Of a stretch of 36,373 nucleotides of DNA, positions 1 through 10,766 are shown one piece after another. Every line of letters starts with the position of its first letter. Position 1 is the first letter of the stretch. The translations under genes were made by a program, and so were the position numbers. Source of the DNA: Acephala macrosclerotiorum (Eukaryota > Ascomycota > Leotiomycetes > Helotiales > Mollisiaceae); contig MU119630.1 of NCBI GenBank assembly GCA_014904845.1, positions 1 to 36,373 on the forward strand. The letters are read 5' to 3'. A model generated the notes under the pieces. The model saw only the letters and a list, made by a program, of their open reading frames with translations. It was not told where the DNA came from and did no database searches.

Positions 1-52
1 CTCTCCACCGGAGAAAAAACGTTCCGATTTTGTGCACGGGCCAAAAACACCA
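1..52 (+). repeat. Left terminal inverted repeat of the Tc1-like element
   Basis: Starts CTCTCCACCGGAGAAAAAAC and matches the reverse complement of 1351-1402 at 51 of 52 positions. The single difference is a C-to-T type change on this copy. It probably begins a few bases before the window. Confidence 0.93.
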
Positions 53-81
53 TCACCAAAAACATCAATTTATCTACCTAA

Positions 82-1287
82 CTAGTACTTCGTCATTTGC
101 CCTCCAAGCCGCTGACATTCATGTAGTCTTTTGGTATACCATTTGTACATCTCATTGATCTTGTTTTAGTCTGTATTCTCCCCAAAAACCTCCTTAAAAC
201 GCTTCAACGCTGCTTCTTGAGAGACACATCTACGACTGTAGAACTTCTTTTTGATCGAGTGAGCCATTGACTCCATAATCGAGAGATCAAAGGAGTTTCC
301 AGGGCTTGTGAGCAGCTTAATCCCATGCTTTTTGGCCCAAGATGTAGTAGCTTTCGAATGATGAGCGGAATCTTTATTTTGCCAAAGAGTAATGCCTTGT
401 AAATCCCCTCACAGCTGATCCAAAATATCGATATAGACCTTCGAAGTCATCTTGCCTACTTCATTCGGAACCTCATAAGCAATGGACCGCCGGTAGTTGA
501 TTCCAACGATGACAAAAACGTTGATTAGCTTGAGAGCATTCTCCTCTCGAGCTTTGACTTTTGTATTCTTCGAAGTAACCTTTTTACGGTGTGCATTAAC
601 GAGATTATCTCGATGTTTTCGACTCTTTTTTCTCTTGATTCTATGGGTTGTTTGAGAGCCTACACCAAAGTGGAACTCATCGCAGAAGTAGACATCTTTC
701 CAGTGGATAGAATGCGGCCGTTCTTGTAGTTGCTCTCCAGCAAAATCGTAGCGTTGATCGGCTTGTTTTAAAGGCAATTCCTTCTTCTCATACTGAATAG
801 CATTGATGATATTCTCGTCCTTTTTACATGCTCTTTGGATCGATTAAGAGTCTACTTCTCGCATCCCCGGTGACTTGAAATGCTTCGTCTTTGGCAGATC
901 CACACCGGCCATATCTGCAAGATCTGCCCATGGTGCTGCCTTGTCCTCCTTCTTCACATTATCATCCTCTACAAAGGTCCCAATTGCGGCCGTATCTCCT
1001 CTTGTGAGAGCCCCTTTCCTGCCTCGAGTCTCTGGCCTATTGTCTGATCGATTGTAGAATGTCCGAACTTGCTTTTCCTTAATGATTTGGCTTTGTACTC
1101 GGTGGTCAAGATTAGTAATGTCCTTTAACACATCCCTCGAGATCTTGACATCGCATTTTTGCTCTATGCACTTTGCAATGATAATAGCAGTCTTTTGAGG
1201 GGTGCTGACATGCCCACCTTCCCATTTTATCTCAGGCGGAGGTGTATAATGCTTTTGACGACATTTGTAGGCTCTGCGGGCAGGCAT
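82..1287 (-). pseudogene. Tc1/mariner-type DDE transposase, three nonsense codons
   Basis: One continuous reading frame of about 400 codons runs from the ATG at 1287 to a TAG at 82-84, interrupted in frame by TAA (844-846), TGA (409-411) and TAA (166-168). The N-terminal part is basic and contains ETRGRKGAL, a DNA-binding linker type. The catalytic DDE core follows: VYFCDEFHFGVG (first Asp), LWQNKDSAHHSKAT (second Asp) and SFDLSIMESMAHSIKKKF (the SPDLNPIE-like block with the third acidic residue). The order and spacing match DDE_3/Tc1-mariner transposases. All three stops can be read as C-to-T changes on the coding strand (CAA to TAA twice, CGA to TGA), which fits repeat-induced point mutation or ordinary cytosine decay. 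Homology is judged by eye from the motifs. Confidence 0.85.
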
Positions 1288-1350
1288 GGTGGGCTGTAGA
1301 GTGGGTTAAAGTGAGTTGTTTATTCGTAAATAGTCGATTTTTGGAGAAGT

Positions 1351-1402
1351 TGGTGTTTTTGGCCCGTGCGCAAAATCGGAACGTTTTTTCTCCGGTGGAG
1401 AG
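1351..1402 (-). repeat. Right terminal inverted repeat of the Tc1-like element
   Basis: Inverted copy of bases 1-52, ending CTCCGGTGGAGAG. The terminal repeat probably extends to 1409, directly before the TA dinucleotide at 1410-1411. Confidence 0.92.
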
Positions 1403-1409
1403 ACGGGCC

Positions 1410-2073
1410 TAGGTCCGTGAATGGAGAGAAGCTGCTGCTCTACGGTCGTAGGTGGTGTCCGGGTACGACCGTGTTGCATTCCATGCCTGCTTGTGCATTC
1501 ACGATACAGCAGTTCGTTAGCTGCGGCATGCACGGCACTGCATCCTGCATTCGAAAATGCGTCGCGAACCCTACATACCAACTTGAGTATTGAGGAGATG
1601 TTAAAGTTGCTGAGACTCACATACACGTACTCTGTTCAATGATTACCTGCTCCATGACAGCAAGTGGTTTTATCGCTGAAGTGTTGTTGAAAAACTTCCC
1701 CTTTTCTTTTTGAGGAGACCTTGAACCCTAAACGAGAGAGTCCTTCAGGCACCAGCTACTGTAATTTAGTGAGCAAGGGCGGATTTTCAGGGTCTTGCTC
1801 GCTAGATTTCAGGCTCGTCCTGGCTGAGATACAGCGTCTCACACAGCCCATGTATGCGCTATGATTGCGTTCGGGGGAGGTATCGCTGCCTTTTCTGCCG
1901 CTCCATCGGATATTCGAGGTACAGCTTTCGCCGGCTCCAATCGCTAGAGCTGTGATCGGCGCTCTTCCATCATCCCATCTTGGACCTTGCCTTTTGTTGC
2001 CTCTGACCGTGATATGTCAATCGGAGGGACCACACATTGAGAGCATCGTCTTGTATTACGTTGTTGCATAATC
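1410..2073. other. Intergenic stretch, no gene recognised
   Basis: Between the transposon and the GMC relic. Several overlapping short open frames occur on both strands but none shows a domain, a plausible intron or a consistent start. It presumably contains the former promoter of the GMC gene. Confidence 0.5.
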
Positions 2074-4001
2074 ATGATCACCCCTCAGATTTCCGCCCCG
2101 GAATTTGCCAAGACGTCCTTTGACTTCATCATCGGCGGAGGCACTGCAGGTCTTGTGGTTGCAGCTCGACTGAGCGAGAATCCTAACCTCACAGTCGGCG
2201 TTTTGGAAGCAGGATCTTTATCACTTGGAGACGACGAGAACATTGATATCCCGGCGTATTATGGCAACTCGCTGGGTGGTAAGTATGATTGGCAATTCGA
2301 GACAGCTCTACAACCAGGTCTAGGTGGACGGTCACTGCTGTGGCCGCGGGGTAAGGTGCTTGGAAGAATGAGTGCTTTGAACTTCATGACCTGGAATCGT
2401 GGGGCCAGGGAGGATTATGATGCATGGAAGGAGCTTGGAAACAAGGGATGGGGTTGGGATGATCTTTTGTCAGTGGCACCTCCCTTTTCTCCTCCAATCT
2501 CGACGTGCCTGCTGAAACGGAAGGAACGGACCATTTTTCAAGAGGAGTGAGACTTTTCACCCTCCCAGAGAGAATGTCCAAGAACGGGCCAAGCTATACT
2601 ATGACGCCGAGGCGGTTGGATACACTGGACCGCTTCAGACGACCTACATGAAAGAGTACTCTGCATCCCATGCTCTTTGGCACCCGACATTGAATACTCT
2701 GGGAATCGAAACAAATGTTGCCCATCTCTCGGGATCGAATGTGGGGGCTTGGACGACTGTGTGTTCCGTCGACCCGAAGACTGCAAGCAGGTCATATGCT
2801 GCCAATGCATACTACCAGCCAAATGCTTCAAGGCCAAATCTTCATGTATTGACAGATGCAGAAGTGAGGAAGATCTTGCTAGACCGGGAAGAAGGAGAGT
2901 GGATTGCCAAAGGCGTCCGGTCCACTCACGATGGCCATGAGTTTGATGCTTTTGCTTCTCGGGAGATCATCCTTTCAGCAGGAAGTGTCCAGTCGCCTCA
3001 ACTCCTCGAGCTTTCAGGCATCGGCGGAGCTGCGGTGCTCGAAGGAGCTGGCACTACGGTGAAGGTCGACAATCCAAATGTCGGAGAGAATCTTCAAGAT
3101 CATATTAATATGTGTGTAATCTCCCTTGCAGGATGATTCCTCGCCTGGTATAGTGACCGCGATGATCTTCGAGGTCGACTCAACATTGGAGAACCCCGAC
3201 GATCTGAAACCGATGCTAAACTTGCCTCTTCTACCAGCAACGAATATGCCAGCTTCAAGTCAGGCCCACTGACAATACTTCCATGCTCAATATGCTACCT
3301 TCCTCTCACGCGCTTCGTGCCTCCTGAAATACTCTCCTCGATAACTTCTGAAGCAGCGTCGATCATCGACACCTCGTCGGATACAGACGTTATTCGTCTT
3401 CGTAGACTCTCTTACCCCCAGAACCTGTGACAAATCGAGTACATCTTTGATCTTGGCAACTGGAGTACCTCTTTCCGACCTGATCCATCGGATGGGAAGA
3501 AGTACGGCACGATGCTTCAGATCCTCCAGTATCCCTTCTCCAAAGGCAGCATCCACATCCAACGTTCTGAAACTGGATCAGATTCGCCACACAAACTTGC
3601 CATCGACCCGCAGTATTACACAGGTAGGACGGGGCACATCGACCTCAAAATCATGACCCATTGTCAACGCTTCGCTCAAAAGATCTGCTCCACGAAACCA
3701 TTGTCTGATATCATTCGATCGCGAGCGTTTCCTCCTCCCTTAGTCTTAGATGCGGACTTAGAAGATTGAATCGTGAAGAGTACGATAATGGATTGGCATC
3801 CCGTCGGAACATGTGGCATGGGTGGCAAAGGTGGCATCAAGACCGGAGTCGTCGATGAAAGATTAAGAGCGTATGGCGTTGAAGGGATTGAGGGTTGTTG
3901 CGAGCATCATGCCACTTCAGATTAGTGCCCGCTTACAAGCTACTGTGTATGCAATTGCAGAGAAAGCTGCATATATGATTCTAGAAGATCTCAAGGGTTA
4001 A
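2074..4001 (+). pseudogene. GMC-family FAD oxidoreductase relic
   Basis: Reads in order as a whole glucose-methanol-choline oxidoreductase in three frames. The N-terminus has the FAD dinucleotide fold (FDFIIGGGTAGLVVAARLSE, then VLEAG). PRGKVLGRMSALNFMTWNR is GMC signature 1 with the usual GGSS changed to GRMS. SREIILSAGSVQSPQLLELS is signature 2, and the C-terminus has MDWHPVGTCGMG with the first catalytic His. Damage: about 62 extra bases near 2472-2534 shift the frame between WDDLL and FKRSETFHPP; the join after GENLQDHIN near 3110-3135 is disrupted (only 18 bp between candidate splice borders); TGA interrupts between SYPQNL and QIEYIF; TGA stands where Trp is expected before IVKST; and the second active-site position reads [17 protein letters not shown], Arg where His is usual. 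Known members oxidise alcohols or sugars using FAD; this copy cannot make a working enzyme. No exact substrate class can be assigned. Confidence 0.9.
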
Positions 4002-4446
4002 GGCGAAGGTGGTAGGAGGTGTGCGAAAGTGGGTGCTGGAAGAGGAAAGGAATGCGGGTGTAAGCTCCAGTGCTCTAGTACAGTACAGTACAGTACATCC
4101 ACATGAATAAAAATAAGTTTAAAATATAGTTGGAACCCTGCCAGTATGATCCCATCTTCCAAGTCCCTATCTTGCTGGGGCAAATGCTGGGACATTGTGA
4201 GTAAAACTTGGTGCTCACTTCCTTCTACAGGTACTTGGTCTCAGTCGAACTCGAACTGATTCTCAGGTCTCATCTAGGAACATTTGCCTCGAGTCTGCCC
4301 TTAATTGTGAGCTCATCCTTCAGGGACATTCACTTACTCGCGCTAACGTCGCGTACACAGACACAAGCTTCAACGCGTCTCTCAACAACAAATCTCACTA
4401 TCTCAAACCACCCTCTTCGTACTCCATATCCAAGACAAGAGCAAGG
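4002..4446. other. Intergenic and promoter region with a short AGTAC repeat
   Basis: Holds a (AGTAC)n microsatellite of about four units at 4077-4097 and the presumed promoter and 5' leader of the gene at 4447. The leader near 4350-4440 is rich in ACA/CTC, as is common before fungal start codons. No other gene is visible. Confidence 0.55.
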
Positions 4447-5378
4447 ATGGAGGATTTAGCAAGTAAGGAGTGGATAGCAGAGACATTGACTGAGCATCTG
4501 CTCGCGAAGCTCGACCCTGACAGCACTACGTCCAACGCGAGAAAATCCAGAAAATCCAGTAGAGTACAAGAACACCGAGCCAAGCAGCTGACTCGAGTTA
4601 TTCATGACGCATTCCCTTTCTGGCGAGATTACCGTCACCTCGTCCAGCGATTGTATCAATTATCGAAGGCATCATGGTCAGTCAAAAGCGAGGGCGTTGA
4701 GGAGGGCCCTTCTGAAAAGGTTTGTTTACTTTCCTCCAATGCCTTCCAAACTTCCCCGCCTTAGCTGGACTTTAGGGGAGAATAAATTTGACATCGCTTT
4801 AGGGATCAGCAAATTATGGTGGCCCTCGAAAGCAAGGAGTGCATTATCCGGAGTTACGTGGAGGATTGATCAAGACTTTCAAGCTGCTGGGACAATTTGA
4901 AGCCGCGCAAACACTTCGTCTCCAAGCTGCAAAGGGGTTTGCAATAATGGGTGGCAGACTTTCGCTGGAGGCTACAATGCTTCGTGTGCTCGAGGACTCA
5001 TTGTACAAGATTGCTCGGGTCAATGGGTTCACACAAAAGGAGGCTGAAGATTGGGTTGGAGAGGGTGCTACCGAGACGAGCAAGCTGTTGAGGGAACTAC
5101 GACCGGATTTTGCGAAGTGCAAGGATGAAGCAGTTACGTTCATGGTCGATTTTCTCCTTCCTCAAGTTACGGCACCTGAATACAAAGCGGAGATGACCAA
5201 TTGGGGCGAGGACCGTGGCGAGAAAAGACAGTCTGGCAAACGAGGCTCCGGGGTTGCTGGCTTTGAGAGAAATTGGGATCGCAACGCACGGCTGCATCGA
5301 CCGGAGAACGAACACCTTCCAAGTTCAGGATTAACCACCCGAGCCACGCAGATATTGAAGACGACGGAGTGGCGATAA
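4447..5378 (+). CDS. Conserved-looking hypothetical protein, two exons
   Basis: Exon 1 is 4447-4719 and exon 2 is 4803-5378. The 83-bp intron begins GTTTGT and ends CGCTTTAG, and both junctions are phase 0. The product is 282 residues. It starts MEDLASKEWIAETLTEHLLA, followed by a basic stretch (about 30-47) and an amphipathic helical segment (FWRDYRHLVQRLYQL). The second exon is rich in predicted helix (LIKTFKLLGQFEAAQTLRLQ, TMLRVLEDSLYKIARVNGFT) and ends in a charged, disordered tail rich in Arg, Gly and Glu. No signal peptide or membrane segment is seen, so it is probably intracellular. I do not recognise the family. A clean splice that keeps one frame, with hydrophobic spacing suggestive of a folded helical domain, argues for a real gene. 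No function is proposed. Confidence 0.7.
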
Positions 5379-5584
5379 AGCAGCGGTGTAGTTGCTTGTT
5401 GGGCAATAAATGATGTTAGAGTAACGCGGTTCAATTTGACTTGATGACAAACGAAGGGGGAGCTCCTGTAGGTGGAGATCATTACTCTACTCATGATATT
5501 AAAAATGAGGTACAAATGTCCAAGGACAGATTGCGTCTTAAAAAAAAAACTCCATTGTTTACGAGAATTGATGTACCAACTTTC

Positions 5585-6550
5585 TCAGAACATTACCACG
5601 CACTGATGATTATTGTGATAGTTCCACGCATATGCATCCCAAACACCCTTCAAATGCACCACACTCGCACAAACAACCAAGATATGAAAGATCTGATGCG
5701 AGCAGAACCAGACGTCGAACTTTCCAGGCCATTTCGACTCCGGGAATCTTGTTGCGAAGAAGAATGCTCCGAGGCCATACACGATGCCTTCAAGGAACCA
5801 ATAGGGCATCCCTGAACGAACCCACATCTCTTGCCAGCCGTATAACCAGAGTCCATGGCCTATTGGAGCGAAGCCTGAAAGCCCAGTGGCTACGAAGGCG
5901 GTCGTTCGATGGGACCGGAAGCGAAGTCCTTGGAGCTGGGGATGGAGGACAAGGACGGAGGTGGCCAGACTGAGAGTGATGATCATGGTCCAGTATACTC
6001 GCTGCAAGAACGGCTCGCAATAAAAGCCAACGAAGATTCCAGAAAAGAAAGATCCTAGGGTGAGCGTGATGATGCCGACATAGTCAATTCGGAGAAAGAG
6101 CGACGAGACTTCGAAAGAGTGGTTCATAAGTGTATGGTAACATGTCGACAGAAACATAGTTACCATTCCCGCAAGAACGTGTGCACTAAAGACAAGACGG
6201 TCTCTTGCCGAAGCTCGAGGAAAGTGGTGCGTAATTAAATTCTGGATGTAAATCTGGACGAAAATGGAGAGCACTGCCGGGATAAGATGCGTATATATGT
6301 TCAGCGTCTCGTTATGAAGATATGTCAACGAGTGTAGACATGGAATGGATGAATATGACACTGGTCTGTATGCCGAGTGAACCGAAGGATTGTCTTGGTA
6401 CCATTCCGGAAGGTCTTCGAAGCGAAGGAGCCCACGTTCGGGCGAGTCACGTGAAACACTCCCCTTTTCCTGCTCGGTCAAACCGTGCGCTCGGGTGAAG
6501 AGCAAAGCTGGTCGTCGGAGAGTAAGAATCGAAGTCATAGTTCCCGACAT
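5585..6550 (-). CDS. PAQR / haemolysin-III family seven-transmembrane protein
   Basis: Single exon of 321 residues from the ATG at 6550; the frame is open further upstream but has no earlier ATG. It matches the PAQR/HlyIII family (Pfam HlyIII, which includes yeast Izh proteins and adiponectin receptors). After a soluble N-terminus with EDLPEWYQDNPSVHSAYRP (the usual PAQR entry segment), HNETLNIYTHL (79-89) opens TM1. The conserved metal-site pattern is present: Ser135 and His139 in STCYHTLMNH, Asp156 in RIDYVGI, and His285/His289 in SHQIFHILVV. About seven hydrophobic helices follow in the expected order, and the length is normal for the family. Family members sit in membranes and are linked to ceramidase-like activity, lipid and zinc homeostasis. 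All key residues are present, so it should be functional. It is convergent with the gene at 4447. Confidence 0.93.
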   Translation of the reverse strand: MSGTMTSILTLRRPALLFTRAHGLTEQEKGSVSRDSPERGLLRFEDLPEWYQDNPSVHSAYRPVSYSSIPCLHSLTYLHNETLNIYTHLIPAVLSIFVQIYIQNLITHHFPRASARDRLVFSAHVLAGMVTMFLSTCYHTLMNHSFEVSSLFLRIDYVGIITLTLGSFFSGIFVGFYCEPFLQRVYWTMIITLSLATSVLVLHPQLQGLRFRSHRTTAFVATGLSGFAPIGHGLWLYGWQEMWVRSGMPYWFLEGIVYGLGAFFFATRFPESKWPGKFDVWFCSHQIFHILVVCASVVHLKGVWDAYAWNYHNNHQCVVMF

Positions 6551-7447
6551 AGTATGCTGTGTTACCGCCAAAATATGACCTAATTGAATTGTCCCGAAAA
6601 TGGGAGAGGCTGAGGAATCTCCGTGGTCGGCTTGTGGGGGCGTGGTGGTTCAGAGGGATTTGTCTCGTGATGGTGACTGGAGGAGGATGCGGAGAAATTC
6701 TTAGGAGATTGCTTACGATGCAAATAATGTATACAAAAATGAAAATGATGCTGGAGAGCATGGATTTGAAGTTTTCAAGCACCGAGAAGTTGAGATCGAA
6801 AGAAAAAAAAATCCGATGATGAGATCGTGTTTTTATTCGCAATCTCCACGAACGGTCTCCAGCGGCTAACCAGCGGCTAATCCACCAATGTCTTTGCTAA
6901 ATGAAATTAATAAGCAGCTTGCACAATATCAAACGTAGGTGCCTATGAGTCATTATTTTACAGTGCGAGTGCCCTCCTTTTTGATGTCCCGCCGATCATT
7001 ATTTAAAGAGCGGGGCATCGACCCCTGACTTTCGATACAAAAGAGGGTGGAGGAACTTTCATTGTTTCTAAACTCTAATCATACAACAAATCTTGACAGA
7101 GACCGAGTGCACGGAGAGGAAAGTCTTTGCAGGTGGCTCTGCAGTTGTAATCGATTGCTGCAAACTCAATGTGTTATTATTGTAAGAGACTCCCATCGAG
7201 ATCCTTCCCTTTGTGTGTCAAAAAAAGAAAAAGAACATAAACAAACTCGAATTGAGAGTACAAAATCTTATACAAGTCGTTGTTCTCCATAAGTCATCGC
7301 TTTTCAACGCGGACACCTTTCAAATAAAGGCAAAATCTTCAAGCTCGAACTCTTTTCCTTCAAATATCCCTTCTTCCCATATACATCCTACGCTCGAGCT
7401 CCATATAACGGAAAGGTCAAGGGCAAGATCAATGATCCTTCTCAGCG
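6551..7447. other. Intergenic region upstream of the PAQR gene
   Basis: Contains the promoter side of the PAQR gene (to the left) and the 3' region of the 2EXR gene at 7448 (to the right). AT-rich tracts occur around 6710-6835 and a TATTTAAA box-like run near 7000. No coding sequence is convincing. Confidence 0.55.
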
Positions 7448-8481
7448 TTACTGGAGCCGCATCTCGTTAAAGTGTCGTTCGAGGAGGCTAACATTGACGC
7501 CTGTGTTTGAATGAGTTGTGTCGATGTTGAAAGCTTTTCGAAGGTCCAACACTTCCATATCGATCCCCCGACTTTGCCACCATTCCCCAGGAGACGCCCA
7601 TCCTCCAAACACCACCAAGAAACTCATTGCTCGCTCATCTCGGATTGAGTCGACTCTGCTAGTGGGCAAGTGGTCGCTCACACAGAAGCTCAGCTTCTTG
7701 AGGTTTGGGAATCTATCCAGCATAGCTTTCATCGTTAGCGGGGGACATTTTTGTCGTCGCAGAGATGCGTGTATCGCTAGCTGCCGGATATTGGAAGTCC
7801 AGGACCATTGGTTCAAGTTGAACAGGGGTACATCAAGATTGAGAAAGAAGGTATGTTCCTTGGGTAAATATATCTTCCTAAAGCAGCACTCCCCTGGCGT
7901 CGTGTTGGACCGAACAGGACACGCTCGGCATCTTTGGCTGGCAGAAGTGCGCTGCCCTTCTGGTAGAAAATCCTTCTCGAACCAAGCGTAGTACCACTTC
8001 TGATCTGATATTGTTTGCCAAAACAGCTTCTGTGACTGGCAAACACAAATGTATCCGTTGTGCTTCTTGCTCGCCCAGGTTCGGGCTTCGATATTGACGC
8101 TGAGTAGCGAACATGGCTGAGCTGCGAAGATGTCCGGTGACAATTGTATTTGTATGATGTTCAGGGTTTCCGGACTGCGGATTTCGAAGAATGGTTTTGA
8201 TGATGTGTCGTAATGATCGAATGCGAAATCCCATATCATAGCGCGAAGCTCTGGGGGCAGTTTGGGAAATCGGACAAAGCTGGGCGGCGCCGGCGTTCTC
8301 GCAAATAGTTTCGGGAATATTAACACCTGTAAACTTTTGTTAGCAAGGCAACCCCGCGATCTCGTTCAGAAAAACCCACTTCAGATCGAGAATTCGTGTC
8401 TAGATCCGAAGCAAGAGCACTGTCGTTTTGAGGTTCAGAGGTTGAGGATCCACGACTATCGACAGAGATTGGTTGCCCCAT
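7448..8481 (-). CDS. 2EXR-domain protein with a cysteine cluster, intact
   Basis: Two exons. Exon 1 is 8481-8380, starting ATGGGGCAACC. The 53-bp intron 8379-8327 begins GTGGGT, contains TGCTAAC and ends TTTACAG. Exon 2 is 8326-7448. The product is 326 residues: a Ser/Asp-rich N-terminus (1-34), then FVRFPKLPPELRAMIWDFAF (51-70), the 2EXR signature with the first E-x-R at 60-62, and LLSVNIEARTWA with the second E-x-R at 114-116. Six cysteines follow in a C-x-C, C-x2-C, CC arrangement (128, 130, 167, 170, 181, 182), which I do not see in the other copies here. The family is common in filamentous ascomycetes and has no established function. No signal peptide or membrane helix is seen. It is divergent from the 2EXR gene at 9683 across 1.2 kb. 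Confidence 0.87.
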
Positions 8482-9682
8482 ACTGTCTATTCTTGCGCAT
8501 TCAGTCTTGACATATGTTGAGCCAATTTGTCGGTGTGGAATTGCTTGAGTAATTGTTGGTGAGGAAGGAAGAGACTGTATGTTGAGTTTTGATCGCGTTC
8601 TGAGCTGCTACTATTCACTAGCCCGATTGAGTTGACACAACATCTACCATTCATTCGTCATAACAAACATCATGTGACAGAAGCGCATTTGAGTCATTCA
8701 CGTCTCTAATTCTAATTTTCTCAAAAGTAGTTGTTTTGCAGACATGGGGAAATGCATGATTTAAGCTGCCATAGATCAAAGAGTCAAGGAGCTGGTAGAG
8801 GTTATATTATCAGAGCTTTTCTTTCTTCTCAGATGTAGCTCAACACCTTCCATTTTCACCACCTTTAAAGCTGATTCACGATTCTAATTTCTTGAACCTA
8901 TTTCATGTATATTCGCCTTCATCGCTTTGTATATTTGCCACTTGGAATAGGTAAGTTAGGGAGCTTAGAGAGCTTAAGTTGCTGCCGCTAGGGCACATCA
9001 TTGACGGATCAATCACTCTCTAGAGCGAGCTGTTTCTGCCAAAACAAACCCGGTCCTTTATTCAACCTTGAATTTCAAAACGTGTGGACATGAAGTGGAT
9101 TTCAGAAAGTGCATGGTGACTTGCTTGCATTGCGAGCGTCTGTCCTTCCACAAACGCTGAGCGATACTTGTACCAGCATTTCATGCAAACAATTTAAAAT
9201 ATCGTCATTTGAGTAAAGTCGCAGGAACGCTACTTGTCTGCTGAATTTCGTGCTAAACACATATATGTCTTGAATGAACTCCCCAGCCGAGGGGAAGTTG
9301 CCAGGGTGTAACCGAGAGAGGTATGGCTCACGTGACACACTCAATCCCTTTCTTACCACTTCGTCTCTAAAGCTAGCAGAAAGATGCTTATTGGGATGCA
9401 ATAAGCCATTGTTCTGATGAATCAGTTGTTGCCTAAAAGCTGCCAGCGCTTATGCAACTTCGGAGAAACCTTCAGTGGTTGAGGACGATCGAGGGGAGCC
9501 ACGTATGAGCAGACCGTCCCGTTTCTGCTTGTGGTAAGGTATCCAGTCCATATGCACATCAATAAAATATAAGATCTTAGAAAAGCGCAACATCTCTGAT
9601 ACTTCCAGATCATCCCACAGCGCAAGTTCGGTCTTCTTCGCCTCTCTCAAGATTCACAATTCAAAATACATTCGAAACTGAA
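8482..9682. other. Intergenic region between two divergent 2EXR genes
   Basis: Both flanking genes read outward, so this 1.2 kb must hold both promoters. Minus-strand open frames at 9102-9401 and 9422-9650 are short, with no recognisable domain and no upstream exon, and I leave them out. The last 40 bases before 9683 are AC-rich and look like a leader. Confidence 0.5.
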
Positions 9683-10766
9683 ATGGCCCGCAGCAATACT
9701 ACCAAGTTTACGACTTCAGTCCTTAACGACCTCAACAGATTCCCCGAGCTGCACTATGATTGTCGCTACGCAATTTGGCAAGCAATCGTCATGTTGCCTA
9801 AGAAGGTCGAAGTCGAAGCAGTTGAGACAGGCAATATCCACAGAACCGGTACGGACATGGACGAGACCGAGGTCAAGTTGGAGCTTGTGAGCAGTAAGTA
9901 AATTCTTGAAACTCCTCAACGGCCAGCAGTTTACTGATATCGATTCCTCCATAGTGCACACTTTTCCGACCATGTTTGTCAATCGAGAATCGCGCTGTAT
10001 CACCCAGAAGAATCTCCGAACATGGATGAAGTCAAGGACAGACTTCACCTTCCATTTGAAGAATGCCGACGCTATTTTTCGACCACAGAACATTTATGTC
10101 GATCGATCCAATCTTGACCCTTGGCCAGTCTTCAGACTTGTTGACACTGTCACCTCCATCTCATTCGATATACGGACGATCTTCAAAACTTGGAAAGGAT
10201 TTGATGATGATTGGGAAGACCCTGATAATGATGAGGAAGAGCTTTCGTGGAGATATACTGCCGAAGAGCTTACGACGAGCTTGAAACGTCTTCCAAATCT
10301 GCGCGAGGTTGTCTTGGTTCTTCCACCGGAGTTTGATCAGACAATCGTCATCAGGACTCACAAGGAAGCTGTTTTGCCACACTTTAAACCAAAGACTACC
10401 ATTGACGCTATCTCATTGATTTCGGCAGAGATGCATGACCGCATAAGCCAAGGCAGAGACTTCAGCTTCACACCAGCACGATATGCATACAACGATGGTT
10501 GCAACATCAGAGACAAAATGAGAGAAATCGCAAATAGGACAGGAAAAGGACTTAGCTTCACGGTCAAACTCCAGTGCTGGAACTTTGAAGACTGGAACAC
10601 CAAAACGCCCCAGGAAGTCACACAGCCTGGTCAAACCCGGACTCGGAGGCTGGTCAAAGACTCAGACGGTCGCAGTAGCGATCTTTTAGGAACTGAGGTC
10701 GTTGGTTTGGGGAATAGAGTATTTGAACGGTTATGCTGGAAGAGAGTGGCTGAAGAAGAAGAATGA
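9683..10766 (+). CDS. 2EXR-domain protein, intact but diverged
   Basis: Exon 1 is 9683-9893. The 61-bp intron 9894-9954 begins GTAAGT, contains TTACTGAT and ends CCATAG. Exon 2 is 9955-10766. The product is 340 residues. The N-terminal 2EXR block reads RFPELHYDCRYAIWQAIVML (19-38) and continues PKKVEVEAVE. The aligned first E-x-R is replaced by D-C-R, while the second is intact as FVNRESRCI (E-S-R at 82-84). The intron falls between the two motifs. Later parts have an acidic run (WEDPDNDEEE) and the family's LKRLPNLREVVLVLP strand-like segment. The frame is open throughout and the splice is clean. Function unknown; probably intracellular. Confidence 0.85.

Larger units (their letters stand above)
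1..1409 (-). mobile_element. Tc1/mariner-like DNA transposon, inactivated
   Basis: The first 52 bases of the window and bases 1351-1402 are inverted copies with one mismatch (T versus C at position 33), so the window opens within the left end of a DNA transposon. On the right the sequence runs on as GACGGGCC and then TA at 1410-1411. A Tc1/mariner element duplicates a TA target, so the true right end is probably 1409 and about 7 bases of the left end lie outside the window. The only cargo is a transposase on the minus strand, broken by three stop codons. The element is therefore non-autonomous, though its near-perfect ends could still be used by a transposase supplied in trans. Confidence 0.88.

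Noticed and set aside
9102..9650. Minus-strand open frames of 66-99 codons
   Set aside because: Overlap each other in different frames, have no domain, no splice sites joining them and no promoter context.
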